Source: UBA5018 sp044375975 | Lineage (GTDB): Bacteria > Cyanobacteriota > Cyanobacteriia > PCC-6307 > Cyanobiaceae | Direction: 5' to 3' | Length of the DNA: 34,553 bases | Assembly: GCA_044375975.1 (NCBI GenBank) | Contig: JBILLQ010000034.1 | Coordinates: 1-34,553 of the forward strand | In this document: piece by piece, positions 1 to 8,426 of the stretch | Numbering within the stretch: position 1 is the stretch's first letter | Layout of the letters: each line of letters begins with the position of its first letter | Notes under the pieces: generated by a model | Seen by the model: the letters and a program-made list of their open reading frames with translations, nothing else | The model's database searches: none | Told to the model about the DNA's origin: nothing | Made by a program: the position numbers and the translations under genes

Positions 1-458
1 TCGGGTCTGGGGATCCACGGGTGATTGGCTTGGTTTCGCAGCCCCACGCTCCCATGGCTCCCCGCCCACCCAATGACTTGAGACCCATGCTGTTGCAAGG
101 GTTCTCAGGAATGTGTCGGTCAGTCAGGCAGGCAGCTTCCGGTGCGGCGGGAGGGCTGGGCCATGGACGATCGATTCGATGCCTACGCCAACGGCAAAAG
201 CCAAATAATTATGAACGTGATCGACAGCACAGGGGCCAACGCTTGACAAAGCCCTACGGCGAGCACATACTGATTTCGAGACTGAACTAGCCTCACAACA
301 ATCCCAGAGCTGTTGCGATGCCAGCAACTCAAGACGTTACAACCGTTACTTCTTTTCGCATCACCCTTTTCACGTCACAGCAGCCCCCTAGCAGGAACCG
401 GACATGGATGGATGGCTAGAGGCATCGAGCAGCGGCGAACACCCGATGGGCAGGGGAG
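1..458. other. upstream region of the eCIS operon, no recognised gene
   Basis: No recognisable gene lies in this first stretch. A 27-codon open frame at 163..246 (+) begins MDDRFDAYANG and is preceded by GGAGG at a workable distance. It matches nothing I know and may be chance or the start of a lost gene. A promoter-like pair follows at 243..271. A purine-rich AGGGGAG just before 459 is the likely ribosome-binding site of the first eCIS gene. Confidence 0.5.
243..271 (+). promoter_or_regulatory. candidate sigma-70-type promoter upstream of the eCIS operon
   Basis: A perfect -35 hexamer TTGACA at 243..248 is separated by 17 bases from CATACT at 266..271, which matches the -10 consensus at four of six positions. 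It lies about 190 bases before the first eCIS gene, and no better candidate was seen there. Nothing but the sequence match supports it. Confidence 0.35.
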
Positions 459-1034
459 ATGCTTGACCTGGCGCTGAATTTCCTGGCCGACGAATTCAAT
501 GGATACCTGGTTAGGCGCACCGGTTCGTCTTCGTTGGGCAAGGTGGTGCCGGGGGCGCTCCTCGATGACAAGGGCAACCTGGCAATCACCTCAGGCACCG
601 TGGCATTGGCCCTGGTGAACATCGAAGAGGAACGGACGACACGGGAGCAAATGCCACGGCGAGTCGGCAGTGGTGGCCCGCAGGAACTCTGGCTGCAGCC
701 CGAACTGAAGCTGAACCTCACGCTGCTCTTTGCGGCGCGCATGATCGACTACTCAACCACGCTCAAGGCGCTGTCGCATGTTCTCACCTTCTTCCAGTCG
801 CATCCAGCCTTCACCGTCGACGAATATCCGGCACTCGATCCGCGCATCGGCAAGATCGTGATGGAGTTGTACAGCGTCACACCGGAAACGCTCAACCAGC
901 TGTGGGCCAGCATTGGCGCCAAATACCAGCCTTCGGCTCTTTACCGGGCACGGCTGGTCACCATCCAGGATCGTGAACCGATCATGGCCGGTCCGCCGAT
1001 CACCGATGTCTCATTCGCATTGAATAACAACTAA
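459..1034 (+). CDS. eCIS cap / sheath-terminator protein, Pvc16 N-terminal domain (DUF4255)
   Basis: This 191-residue protein has the DUF4255/Pvc16_N pattern almost end to end: a hydrophobic start (MLDLALNFLADEFN), a middle where the predicted valency is stated as LALVNIEEERTTR, and a C-terminal half with LHLLF-like helices and a final DVSFALNN strand. In Afp and PVC particles the homologue (Afp16/Pvc16) sits at the distal end and stabilises tube and sheath. The start is supported by AGGGGAG immediately upstream. It is the first gene of a same-strand run, so it probably leads the operon. The family usually sits near sheath genes, as here. Identification is by motif recognition only. Confidence 0.85.
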   Translation: MLDLALNFLADEFNGYLVRRTGSSSLGKVVPGALLDDKGNLAITSGTVALALVNIEEERTTREQMPRRVGSGGPQELWLQPELKLNLTLLFAARMIDYSTTLKALSHVLTFFQSHPAFTVDEYPALDPRIGKIVMELYSVTPETLNQLWASIGAKYQPSALYRARLVTIQDREPIMAGPPITDVSFALNNN

Positions 1035-1049
1035 CTAGGAGCGCTGACC

Positions 1050-2066
1050 GTGGCCATCCGCTTCCAGACACTGCTCCGGCTCGAAGTAGTCCATGACTAC
1101 TACCTAGGCGGCCCCTGTCCCGATCTCGAATTCCGCATCGACGTCAACGACCCGGTGCTGACCGCCGGCAAGCTGCTGACGCGGGTGCAGAACGGTGGGC
1201 TGGTGGTGTTGTGCGAGGTGGACGAATCTCGACAACCGTTACGGCGGATTTCCGGACAAACCTTGTGGATCGGGCTGCATCTTAACAATTACCGATTTGC
1301 CAACTTTACCCAGGCACCGTCAGGCGACGGCGGCCTGCCCCTCTATGCCAACTCAGGATCACCAGACAGCCTCGATGCAGCGCTCCAGGTAACCCCGCTG
1401 GACGCCAGCCAGCGCATCGTGCCAGACAGTGCGATTCGACCGTTGACGCTGAGTTGGCACTTGGTGAGCAAAGAGGCTACGTTGATGGTGGACCAACGCA
1501 CCCTGCTAGCTGGCGTGGAGGACGCGGTGTTTGCTACCCACAACTGGCCGACCGGTCGGTATCAGCTGGAGGCCACAGCCGCTGGTACCTCGAAGCTATC
1601 GCAATGGTTGCGGCCCCCGCACTGGGATTGCGAACCGCTCTGGGGCGCCGTAGCGGTGACCATTGCAGACGCATTCTATGCCGACCCACCGACCCTCAGC
1701 ATCGCTCTGGCGGCGCGCACAGAAAGGCTGAAGTATTACATCGTTGCCGACAACTTCGGGCAGACCGAGTTCGACCAGCTGGCGTTGAACGATGCCGGCG
1801 CCAGCGAACAGAACCGTGCTCCGCTCAGCTTCCAGCGCATCGCCGCCGCCGCTTTCTCAGCCACCGATGACATCCCACCAGCATCCCTGCACCGCGACCC
1901 GAGCCGGGTCACCCTGTTCCAGTCGCTGGCGCCAGTAGCGCGACGGCTTGGCGGCTACCGCAAACTACAGATCCAACGCGCCAGCGAAATTGTCGTTCAG
2001 CATCTGCCCCAGGCAGGAACTGATCAGGGGCAGGCAAATTTCGTTGTTCACCTCGCCAAATCTTAA
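1050..2066 (+). CDS. conserved-position eCIS protein of unknown function
   Basis: A 338-residue soluble protein with a GTG start at 1050, preceded by CTAGGAGCG. It begins MAIRFQTLLRLEVVHDYYLG, has no signal peptide or membrane segment, and looks rich in beta strand. The spacing (15 bases after the cap gene, 14 before the sheath gene) makes it part of the structural block. Proteins of this size starting with an LxLxVxHDYY-like strand are, as I recall, found between cap and sheath genes of other eCIS loci, but I know of no assigned role. It might be an assembly factor or a particle component; the sequence does not decide. Confidence 0.75.
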   Translation: MAIRFQTLLRLEVVHDYYLGGPCPDLEFRIDVNDPVLTAGKLLTRVQNGGLVVLCEVDESRQPLRRISGQTLWIGLHLNNYRFANFTQAPSGDGGLPLYANSGSPDSLDAALQVTPLDASQRIVPDSAIRPLTLSWHLVSKEATLMVDQRTLLAGVEDAVFATHNWPTGRYQLEATAAGTSKLSQWLRPPHWDCEPLWGAVAVTIADAFYADPPTLSIALAARTERLKYYIVADNFGQTEFDQLALNDAGASEQNRAPLSFQRIAAAAFSATDDIPPASLHRDPSRVTLFQSLAPVARRLGGYRKLQIQRASEIVVQHLPQAGTDQGQANFVVHLAKS

Positions 2067-2080
2067 ACCCAGCACAAACC

Positions 2081-4027
2081 ATGGCAACCTATCGCACACC
2101 TAATGTCTATATCGAGGAAATCTCGGTCTTCCCGCCTTCAGTGGCAGAGGTTGAAACCGCGATTCCCGCCTTCATCGGCTACACCGCCAAGGTTACTCAG
2201 CTGATCCCCAACGATCTGCTGAACACGCCGAAGCGGATCAAGTCGCTGCTCGAGTTCGAAATCCTGTATGGCAAGGGACCTGACTACGTGGTGAGCGAAG
2301 CCAATCTTGATGCGGCCAATAACTTTATCTCGGCAACGATCAGCAACAATTACATGCTCTACGACAGCCTGCGCCTCTTCTACGACAATGGTGGCGGCGA
2401 CTGCTACATCGTCACGGTCGGCCCCTACACGACCGCCTCTCCGTCCATCGACAGCGATAAATTGGAGGTCGGGGTGCGGGCCGTGGCCCAGGTCGACGAG
2501 CCGACCATCCTGCTGTTTCCCGATGCCGCCACCCTCAATGCCGACGGCCTTCAGAAGGTGCAGCAGGAGGCGCTCAAGCAATGTGGCGAGCTCAAGGACC
2601 GCGTGGCCGTGCTCGACCTGCGCCAGGGGGACGAAAACGGCAGCAGCTTCCGCGACAAGATCGGCATCAACAACCTCAAGTACGGCGCCGCCTACACCCC
2701 GTGGCTGAGGCTCAACTACAACAAGTCGATCGGCTACGCCCAGATCAAGAACAAGGTAAAGAAGAACGGTGTCGACGTTGCTCTCAAGGATCTAACCAGC
2801 GAAACCGACGTGCTTGCGGCACTCCAGGCCCTCGACCAGCTGGACAACGATGCCACCACGGTGAAAAACGGCATCACCACCCTGGCCGGCACCGGCGAAT
2901 CGCTATCCAGCGCATTCGCTAAAATACTGGCTGTCTACAGAGCGATCGCCAATCCGAGCGGAACGGATGCCGCGCCGCTTTTCAAGTATGTCTATGACAT
3001 CGCACGCACCATCACCGACTGGGCCGATGCTTCACCACTGAGTAATGTCAAGCTCGCAGGAGAAATCACCACCACCATCAGCGGCAGCCTCCGCCCGGCC
3101 TATGCCGAGCTAATCGCACTGGAGAAGGAGATGGCCGACGACATCACAACTGCCAGCGGCAGTTACACAGTTGAATGGGACAAGACACCGCCAACTACAG
3201 CGGCCTGGGCAGGCCTGTTCGGCGCCAGTACGCCGGGTCCCTCAAGTGGCATTACCGGGGGCACAACCGTCAAGGCCATCATCAACAGCGCATTGCCCGG
3301 CCTGCAGAAGGCATTTTCGATCGTCGGCGGAGCGGTGGATGGCATCGTTTTGTCCATCGCCAATTACCAGACACTGCATGAGCAAACGCTGCTCGACACC
3401 TTCACCCCCTACCGCAACCTGGTCATGGGCATCGGCTCGATTCTCACGGATTGTCCGCCGTCGGGTGCGATTGCCGGCGTATATGCCCAGGTCGACAGCC
3501 AGCGCGGTGTCTGGAAGGCGCCGGCCAACGTGAGCCTGAACGGCGTCATTGCACCCACCAAGAGCTTCACGCTCAAGGAAACCGATGCGCTCAATGTTGA
3601 TGCCACAGCCGGCAAGTCGATCAACGCCATCCGCGCCATCTCCGGTGCGGGCACCCTGGTCTGGGGCGCCCGCACCCTGGCGGGAAACGACAACGAGTGG
3701 CGTTACATCTCGGTACGCCGCTTCTTCAACATGGTCGAAGAGTCGATCAAGAAAGCCACCTACTGGGCGGTCTTCGAGCCCAACAATGCCAATACCTGGG
3801 TGAAGGTACGCGGCATGATCGAAAACTTCCTGACCCAGAAATGGCGCGAAGGGGCCTTGGTTGGTGCCACCACAAAGGATGCTTTCTTTGTGCGTTGTGG
3901 ACTGGGTGTAACGATGAGCAGCCAGGACATCCTGGAAGGTCTGATGAACGTGGAGATCGGCATGGCGGCAGTGCGCCCGGCCGAATTCATCGTCATTAAA
4001 TTCTCGCACAAGCAGCAAACCAGTTAA
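2081..4027 (+). CDS. contractile tail sheath protein
   Basis: This 648-residue protein starts with the classic sheath N-terminus TYRTPNVYIEEISVFPPSVA and carries the C-terminal sheath fold. Key stretches are GAGTLVWGARTLAG, WRYISVRRFFNMVEESI and YWAVFEPNNANTWVKVR, ending in the strand pair ILEGLMNVEIGMAAVRPAEF. These form the inter-subunit handshake that drives contraction. Residues roughly 225..440 are an extra, variable insertion with helical and Ser/Thr/Gly-rich parts, probably exposed on the particle surface. Afp and PVC loci have several sheath paralogues; this locus shows only one. No clear Shine-Dalgarno precedes the ATG. Confidence 0.93.
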   Translation: MATYRTPNVYIEEISVFPPSVAEVETAIPAFIGYTAKVTQLIPNDLLNTPKRIKSLLEFEILYGKGPDYVVSEANLDAANNFISATISNNYMLYDSLRLFYDNGGGDCYIVTVGPYTTASPSIDSDKLEVGVRAVAQVDEPTILLFPDAATLNADGLQKVQQEALKQCGELKDRVAVLDLRQGDENGSSFRDKIGINNLKYGAAYTPWLRLNYNKSIGYAQIKNKVKKNGVDVALKDLTSETDVLAALQALDQLDNDATTVKNGITTLAGTGESLSSAFAKILAVYRAIANPSGTDAAPLFKYVYDIARTITDWADASPLSNVKLAGEITTTISGSLRPAYAELIALEKEMADDITTASGSYTVEWDKTPPTTAAWAGLFGASTPGPSSGITGGTTVKAIINSALPGLQKAFSIVGGAVDGIVLSIANYQTLHEQTLLDTFTPYRNLVMGIGSILTDCPPSGAIAGVYAQVDSQRGVWKAPANVSLNGVIAPTKSFTLKETDALNVDATAGKSINAIRAISGAGTLVWGARTLAGNDNEWRYISVRRFFNMVEESIKKATYWAVFEPNNANTWVKVRGMIENFLTQKWREGALVGATTKDAFFVRCGLGVTMSSQDILEGLMNVEIGMAAVRPAEFIVIKFSHKQQTS

Positions 4028-4066
4028 TCTGATCACTGACAAATACAACAAATCAGGAAACCACCC

Positions 4067-4510
4067 ATGCCCGCTCAGCCCGCTCAGTACCCTCTGCCAG
4101 TCTTTCACTTCCGTGTGGACTGGGGTGGCAGCCGCATCGGCTTCTCCGAAGTCTCAGGCCTCACCCAGGAAATCCAGGTCATCGAGTATCGCGACGGTTC
4201 CTTCCCTGAGTATTCGTCGATCAAGATGCCAGGCCTGCGCAAGTACAACAACATCACGCTCAAACGCGGTGTGATCAAGGCGGACAACGACTTCTTCAAG
4301 TGGTTGTCAACAGTGAAACTAAACACCATCGAGCGGCGCACCATGACCATCAGCCTGCTCAACGAAAAGCAAGACCCAGTGATGGTGTGGACGGTGCATA
4401 ATGCCTTCCCAGTCAAAGTCGAGGGTCCTCAACTCAAGGCGGCCGGCAACGAGGTGGCGATTGAGTCCATCGAGGTGGCCCACGAAGGGCTGAAAGTTGA
4501 TAACAACTGA
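4067..4510 (+). CDS. tail tube protein 1 (gp19-like, Afp1/Pvc1 type)
   Basis: A 147-residue gp19/Hcp-fold tube subunit. Visible signatures are PVFHFRVDW near the start, GFSEVSGLTQEIQVIEYRDG, the KMPGLRKYNNITLKRGV strand, and a FFKWLSTV helix, ending in EVAIESIEVAHEGLKV. Such subunits stack as hexameric rings to form the inner tube through which cargo travels. The start is preceded by TCAGGAAACC, giving a good ribosome-binding site. It directly follows the sheath gene and precedes a second, diverged tube gene; the first is expected to form the bulk of the tube. Confidence 0.92.
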   Translation: MPAQPAQYPLPVFHFRVDWGGSRIGFSEVSGLTQEIQVIEYRDGSFPEYSSIKMPGLRKYNNITLKRGVIKADNDFFKWLSTVKLNTIERRTMTISLLNEKQDPVMVWTVHNAFPVKVEGPQLKAAGNEVAIESIEVAHEGLKVDNN

Positions 4511-4526
4511 AGTCGCACCCTGAACC

Positions 4527-4970
4527 ATGGCCCGTTACGTACCCCCGGTTGGCTTCCATTTCCGCGTTGATGTCGTCGGCCTCTCAGGCGGCGATGATCT
4601 TCGGTTCACGGAGGTGGGTGGGCTGGCGGTGGAGATGGGCAGCGAGGAAGTGCCGGAAGGCGGCGAGAACCGATTCGTACAGAAGTATCCAACTCGGGCG
4701 AAATACCCTGAACTCGTGCTGAAGCGAGGTCTGCTGACCAGCTCCAAAGTATGGGACTGGATCCGCGAGTGCGTGGTGGATCTGATGATCACACCACGGG
4801 CCATCGATGTGGTTCTACTCAACGAGGCACACGAGCCCCTGATCACCTGGTATGTGGTTGGTGCCTGGCCGACCAAGTGGGCGGTGGCTGACCTCAACGC
4901 CGCCAACAACGCCTACAGCGTCGAGACCCTTCAGTTTGCCTATCAGCACTTCACTGTTAACCGAAACTAA
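4527..4970 (+). CDS. tail tube protein 2 (gp19-like, Afp5/Pvc5 type, baseplate-proximal)
   Basis: The same length (147 residues) and fold as the preceding gene but clearly diverged. It starts MARYVPPVGFHFRVDV, has LRFTEVGGLAVEMGSEEV, then KYPELVLKRGLL, SKVWDWIRECV and the C-terminal SVETLQFAYQHFTVNRN. In Afp and PVC a second tube paralogue forms the first ring on the baseplate or spike, and this copy best fits that role because it abuts the adaptor and VgrG genes. Assignment of the exact ring is inference. Confidence 0.9.
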   Translation: MARYVPPVGFHFRVDVVGLSGGDDLRFTEVGGLAVEMGSEEVPEGGENRFVQKYPTRAKYPELVLKRGLLTSSKVWDWIRECVVDLMITPRAIDVVLLNEAHEPLITWYVVGAWPTKWAVADLNAANNAYSVETLQFAYQHFTVNRN

Positions 4971-5004
4971 ATGAAAAAACTGAACAATCGGAATCCCTGA
5001 AACC

Positions 5005-5178
5005 ATGCCGATTATCATCGACGAAGTTGTGATTTCCGTTGAAGTCGGCAACCGCGAAGCCGGTGGCGCCGCTGCCGCAGCGGCAGGAGAGGCTCTACCG
5101 GCAACCGAACGTCAGGCGCTGGTCGAGGAATGCGTTGCCCGCATTCTCGACATCCTCCGCGAACGCGAGGAGCCCTAG
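5005..5178 (+). CDS. small eCIS protein, DUF5908 family
   Basis: A 57-residue protein starting MPIIIDEVVISVEVGNRE, followed by an Ala/Gly-rich linker and a charged helix (VEECVARILDILRERE). This is the layout of DUF5908: a short beta strand followed by a regulatory-looking helix. These tiny proteins are regularly encoded between tube and LysM-adaptor genes in eCIS loci, exactly the position here. The function is not established; a small tube or baseplate adaptor, or a chaperone, is plausible. It ends three bases before the next ATG, indicating translational coupling. Confidence 0.8.
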   Translation: MPIIIDEVVISVEVGNREAGGAAAAAAGEALPATERQALVEECVARILDILREREEP

Positions 5179-5181
5179 GCC

Positions 5182-5895
5182 ATGATCCCCACCGATCTCG
5201 GCGGCAGCCTCGGTCCGGGCCTGCCGGTCCCCGACAAGGGTCAGCTGGAGAAGCTGACGATCCTCGCCCACAAGCAGCCCGATTACAGCGACAAGGCCTT
5301 CGATCGCTTCGTGGCCTATGTCAATCCGGCCGAGATCAGCCTGGGCTACGAGGTGGAATACGACGCCGCCCAGGGGGCGGGCACCACCAACAGCCGGATG
5401 GAGTTCCAGAAGATCAAGCCGGGCGACCTGTCGCTGAGCTTCTTTCTCGACGGCACCGGCGCCAACGGCATGCCCTATGACGTGCAGGCGGCGGTGCGGC
5501 AGTTCCAGCTGATCACCGAATACAACGGCGATATCCACCGCACCAATTATCTCAAGATCGTCTGGGGCACGCTGCAGGTCAAGCGCTGCGTCCTGAAGAG
5601 CGCCTCCATCGCCTACAAGCTCTTCCGTCCCGATGGCGTGCCGCTGCGCGCTGTGATCAGCGCCACGTTCAGCGACAACTCAGACGATCGCACCCGCGTC
5701 GCCATCGCCCAGGACCAGTCGCCCGACCTCACCCATCGCCGCACCATTAAGGCCGGCGACCGCCTACCGGCGCTGTGTCAGGAAATTTACAGTGACTGCC
5801 GCTACTACCTGCGGGTGGCCGAGGCCAACGGGCTCGACGACTTCCGCTGGCTTGAACCGGGCAGCACGCTGTATTTCCCCCCCCTGGAGAAATAG
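5182..5895 (+). CDS. CIS tube/baseplate adaptor with C-terminal LysM domain (Afp7/Pvc7 type)
   Basis: A 237-residue protein. The N-terminal three quarters carry the CIS_tube pattern (FDRFVAYVNPAEISLGYEVE, then MEFQKIKPGDLSLSFFLDGT). Residues about 190..237 form a LysM-like module, from IKAGDRLPALCQEIYSD to LEPGSTLYFPP. In Afp and PVC this protein joins the spike to the tube, as gp53 or LysM proteins do in phage baseplates. The start is set by the upstream stop codon three bases away and GCGAGGA within the end of the previous gene. It lies directly before the VgrG gene. Confidence 0.88.
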   Translation: MIPTDLGGSLGPGLPVPDKGQLEKLTILAHKQPDYSDKAFDRFVAYVNPAEISLGYEVEYDAAQGAGTTNSRMEFQKIKPGDLSLSFFLDGTGANGMPYDVQAAVRQFQLITEYNGDIHRTNYLKIVWGTLQVKRCVLKSASIAYKLFRPDGVPLRAVISATFSDNSDDRTRVAIAQDQSPDLTHRRTIKAGDRLPALCQEIYSDCRYYLRVAEANGLDDFRWLEPGSTLYFPPLEK

Positions 5896-5898
5896 GCC

Positions 5899-7632
5899 AT
5901 GCCCGAGACACGCACCCTGCCGATCGCTGCCGAACACCGCGAATTCACCATCAAGGCCGGTGGCGAGGTGGTGTCACGCGAGCACCAGCTGGTGGGGGTG
6001 ACCGTGACAACCAGCGTCAACAAAGTTGCCGCAGCCCGCCTGATCTACGTTGATGGGGCAGCATCCACCGGCACGTTTGCGCTGGCCGACAGTGCGGTCT
6101 TCGCGCCCGGCCAGCGCATCGAAATCCTTGCCGGATCCGCAGCCGATCTGAACTCACTGTTCATCGGCACGGTGGTGCGTGTCGGCCTGCGCGTGCGCGA
6201 ATCGGCCGCGTCGCAATGGGTCGTCGATTGCCGGCACACGGCGATGAAGCTCACGGTCAGCCCGCGCAGCGCCGACTTTTTCGACCAGACCGACAGCGAC
6301 ATCATCCAAAGCTTGCTCGACGCCTCCGGCCTGGGGGCGGAGGTGCAACCGACCGCGTTGCGCCACAGGCAGATCCTGCAGTTCCACGCCACCAACTGGG
6401 ATTTCCTGCTGGCCCGCGCCCGGGCCAACGGCCAGCTGGTCTGGTGTGAAGGCGACAAGGTCGTCGTGCGTCAGCCGTCCCTCGACGGAGCCACGGTGTG
6501 CAGGCTCAGCTACGGCGCCACCCTGCTGGAGTTCGAAGGCGAGATCGACGCCCGGCGGCAACATTCCGCCATCGATGGCACCAGCTGGGACCCGGCCGCC
6601 CAGGAGCCGGTTGCGGTGAGTGCCGTGACGCCGAGGCTGACGGCACCGGGCAACCTGACGGCCGATGACCTGGCGGGTGTCGCCGGCCAACCGCTGCAAC
6701 TGCGTCATCCCGCCCTGCCGGAAGCCGAGGCGCAGGCCTGGGTCGATGGCGTGGGTCTGACCCGCCGCGTCGACCAGGTGTGCGGCCGGGGCAAATGCGC
6801 CGGCATCGCCACCGTGCGTCCAGGCAGCGTCGTCGAGCTGCTGGGGCTGGGGCAACGCTTCAACGGCAGGGTGTGCGTCAGCGGTGTACGCCATGAGTTC
6901 AGTCTGGTGCAGGGCTGGAAGACCCACATCCAGTTCGGCGGCGTCGAACCCCAAGGCCTGCCGGCAGCGAACACCGATGCCACCCCGAGCCGACTGATTC
7001 CCACGGTCGATGGCCTGCAGATCGGGGTCGTTACCAGCAACGAGGATGAGGACGGCGAACACCGCGTGCGCGTCAGGCTGCCGCACCTCGGCCTCTCCAG
7101 CGATGGCGTCTGGGCGCGGGTCGCCAGCCTGGATGCCGGCGATGGCCGCGGTGTCTTCATCCGGCCGGAGATCGGCGACGAGGTGGCGGTTGGATTCCTC
7201 GGCGACGATCCTCGCCATCCGGTGATTCTCGGCATGCTGCACAGCAGCGCCAAGGCGGCGCCGCTGAACGGCTCCGACGACAACCACAAGAAGCTCTACC
7301 GCAGCCGATCGGGCATGAGCGTGACGTTCGACGACGAAAAAATCGCCATGACCCTGGCTACCCCTGCCGGCAACCAGATGGTGCTCGACGAGGACAAAAA
7401 GTCATTGACCCTGGCAGACCAAAACGGCAACAGGTTGGTCATGGACAGCGACGGCATTCACATCGAGAGCGCCGGGCTGATCGAATGCAAGGCGAGCACC
7501 GACGCCAGCGTCGAAGCGCTAAACATCAGCCTCCGATCATCCGCCGAGCTGATGCTCGAAGGCAGCGCCAGCGCCGAGCTCAAGGGTGGCGGCATGGCCA
7601 AGCTGACCGGCGCCATGGTGCTGATCAACTGA
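5899..7632 (+). CDS. VgrG/gp27-gp5-like spike protein (Afp8/Pvc8 type)
   Basis: A 577-residue spike. Residues about 1..340 match the gpD/gp27-like barrel part of VgrG proteins. The gp5 OB-fold is clear at about 369..455 (DGLQIGVVTSNEDEDGEHRV, VWARVASLDAG, RGVFIRPEIGDEVAVGFL, DPRHPVILGMLHS). A short repetitive strand-rich tail follows and would form the needle onto which a PAAR cone fits. The tail is short for a VgrG and has no enzymatic extension. It starts four bases after the previous stop codon, with GGAGAAA upstream. The gene for its tip partner, directly downstream, is broken. Confidence 0.9.
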   Translation: MPETRTLPIAAEHREFTIKAGGEVVSREHQLVGVTVTTSVNKVAAARLIYVDGAASTGTFALADSAVFAPGQRIEILAGSAADLNSLFIGTVVRVGLRVRESAASQWVVDCRHTAMKLTVSPRSADFFDQTDSDIIQSLLDASGLGAEVQPTALRHRQILQFHATNWDFLLARARANGQLVWCEGDKVVVRQPSLDGATVCRLSYGATLLEFEGEIDARRQHSAIDGTSWDPAAQEPVAVSAVTPRLTAPGNLTADDLAGVAGQPLQLRHPALPEAEAQAWVDGVGLTRRVDQVCGRGKCAGIATVRPGSVVELLGLGQRFNGRVCVSGVRHEFSLVQGWKTHIQFGGVEPQGLPAANTDATPSRLIPTVDGLQIGVVTSNEDEDGEHRVRVRLPHLGLSSDGVWARVASLDAGDGRGVFIRPEIGDEVAVGFLGDDPRHPVILGMLHSSAKAAPLNGSDDNHKKLYRSRSGMSVTFDDEKIAMTLATPAGNQMVLDEDKKSLTLADQNGNRLVMDSDGIHIESAGLIECKASTDASVEALNISLRSSAELMLEGSASAELKGGGMAKLTGAMVLIN

Positions 7633-7645
7633 AGGAGAAAGAGCA

Positions 7646-7883
7646 ATGCCAGCAGCAGCCTGTGTCAGCGACATCAGCAACCAGGGCGGATCGATCTGCG
7701 GACCCGGCTTTGCTGGGCGATCTGCCCAGCTGCCCGCTGCCGCCACGACAAGGAACATCAGCCAGCCAGTGCGTAATTGGGTGCGCCAGGGTTACGATGG
7801 ATTACCTACATTGCACGCTGGTGAAACCTATGGCTGCGGGAGCCAGCGTCGCAGTGGCTCCCGCAACGGTGAGCATCGGATGA
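7646..7883 (+). pseudogene. PAAR-like spike tip gene, frameshifted and shortened
   Basis: After a good ribosome-binding site (GAAGGAGAAAG) the frame starting at 7646 reads MPAAACVSDISNQGGSICGP, the standard beginning of eCIS PAAR tip proteins. Beyond about 7708 homology continues in another frame as LLGDLPSCPLPP and ends, at TGA 7881..7883, with GASVAVAPATVSIG, the normal PAAR C-terminus. Compared with remembered family members, about ten residues after GPG are also missing, and the middle metal-ligand region is poorly conserved. The original frame runs on to 7987 but is nonsense. A sequencing error could explain one shift but not the shortening. Confidence 0.65.
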
Positions 7884-7973
7884 GACCAACACTGCCGCTG
7901 CAACAAACCGTGCGACCTGGGGCTTTGTTCCGGCTCTGCAGTGGGCGATTCCCGACGGGGCGAGGAGGTGTAC

Positions 7974-8420
7974 ATGGGTGCCGCTGACAACCGCTACCAG
8001 TCTTTTCTTGGCACCGGCTGGAGTTTCCCGCCCCGTTTCGCCGGCGGCGGGGTAACCATGGTGTCGAACGAGGACGACATCCATGAAAGCCTGATGATCC
8101 TGTTCGGCACCGTCGCGGGCGAACGGCTGTTCGCCGCGAAATACGGACTGGACATGCAAGACCTGCTCTTCGAGCCGATGGGCACGACCATGCGCACCCT
8201 GCTGCTCGACCAGGTCCGCACGGCCATCTTGATCGATGAGCCGCGCATCAACTTGCTGGCGCTCCTTATCGATAACCCTGACCCCAGCACCGGCCGGCTG
8301 GACATCCGCCTCGACTACGAAGTGCGCGCCACCAATTCGCGCTTCAACATGGTGTTTCCATTCTACAGGACGGAAGCCAACGCCTTGGGCGCCGCCGTCA
8401 TCCGCTCGGGTGGGGGCTGA
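7974..8420 (+). CDS. baseplate wedge protein gp25/GPW (Afp9/Pvc9 type)
   Basis: A 148-residue protein with the complete gp25 signature: FLGTGWSFPPRFAGGGVTMV, DIHESLMILFGTVAGERLF, the YGLDMQDLLFEP block and AILIDEPRINLL. The EPR-type core is the conserved sheath-initiation element of this family. The ATG at 7974 is chosen because it follows GAGGAGGTG directly; the frame is open upstream to 7884 but that part is not gp25-like. Gp25 nucleates the sheath and joins the wedge proteins encoded downstream. Confidence 0.93.
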   Translation: MGAADNRYQSFLGTGWSFPPRFAGGGVTMVSNEDDIHESLMILFGTVAGERLFAAKYGLDMQDLLFEPMGTTMRTLLLDQVRTAILIDEPRINLLALLIDNPDPSTGRLDIRLDYEVRATNSRFNMVFPFYRTEANALGAAVIRSGGG

Positions 8421-8426
8421 TCCGGC

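Noticed and set aside
6154..7287. Long minus-strand open frame opposite the VgrG gene
   Set aside because: It is a shadow frame of GC-rich coding DNA. It has no family pattern, while the plus strand encodes a complete VgrG with OB-fold.
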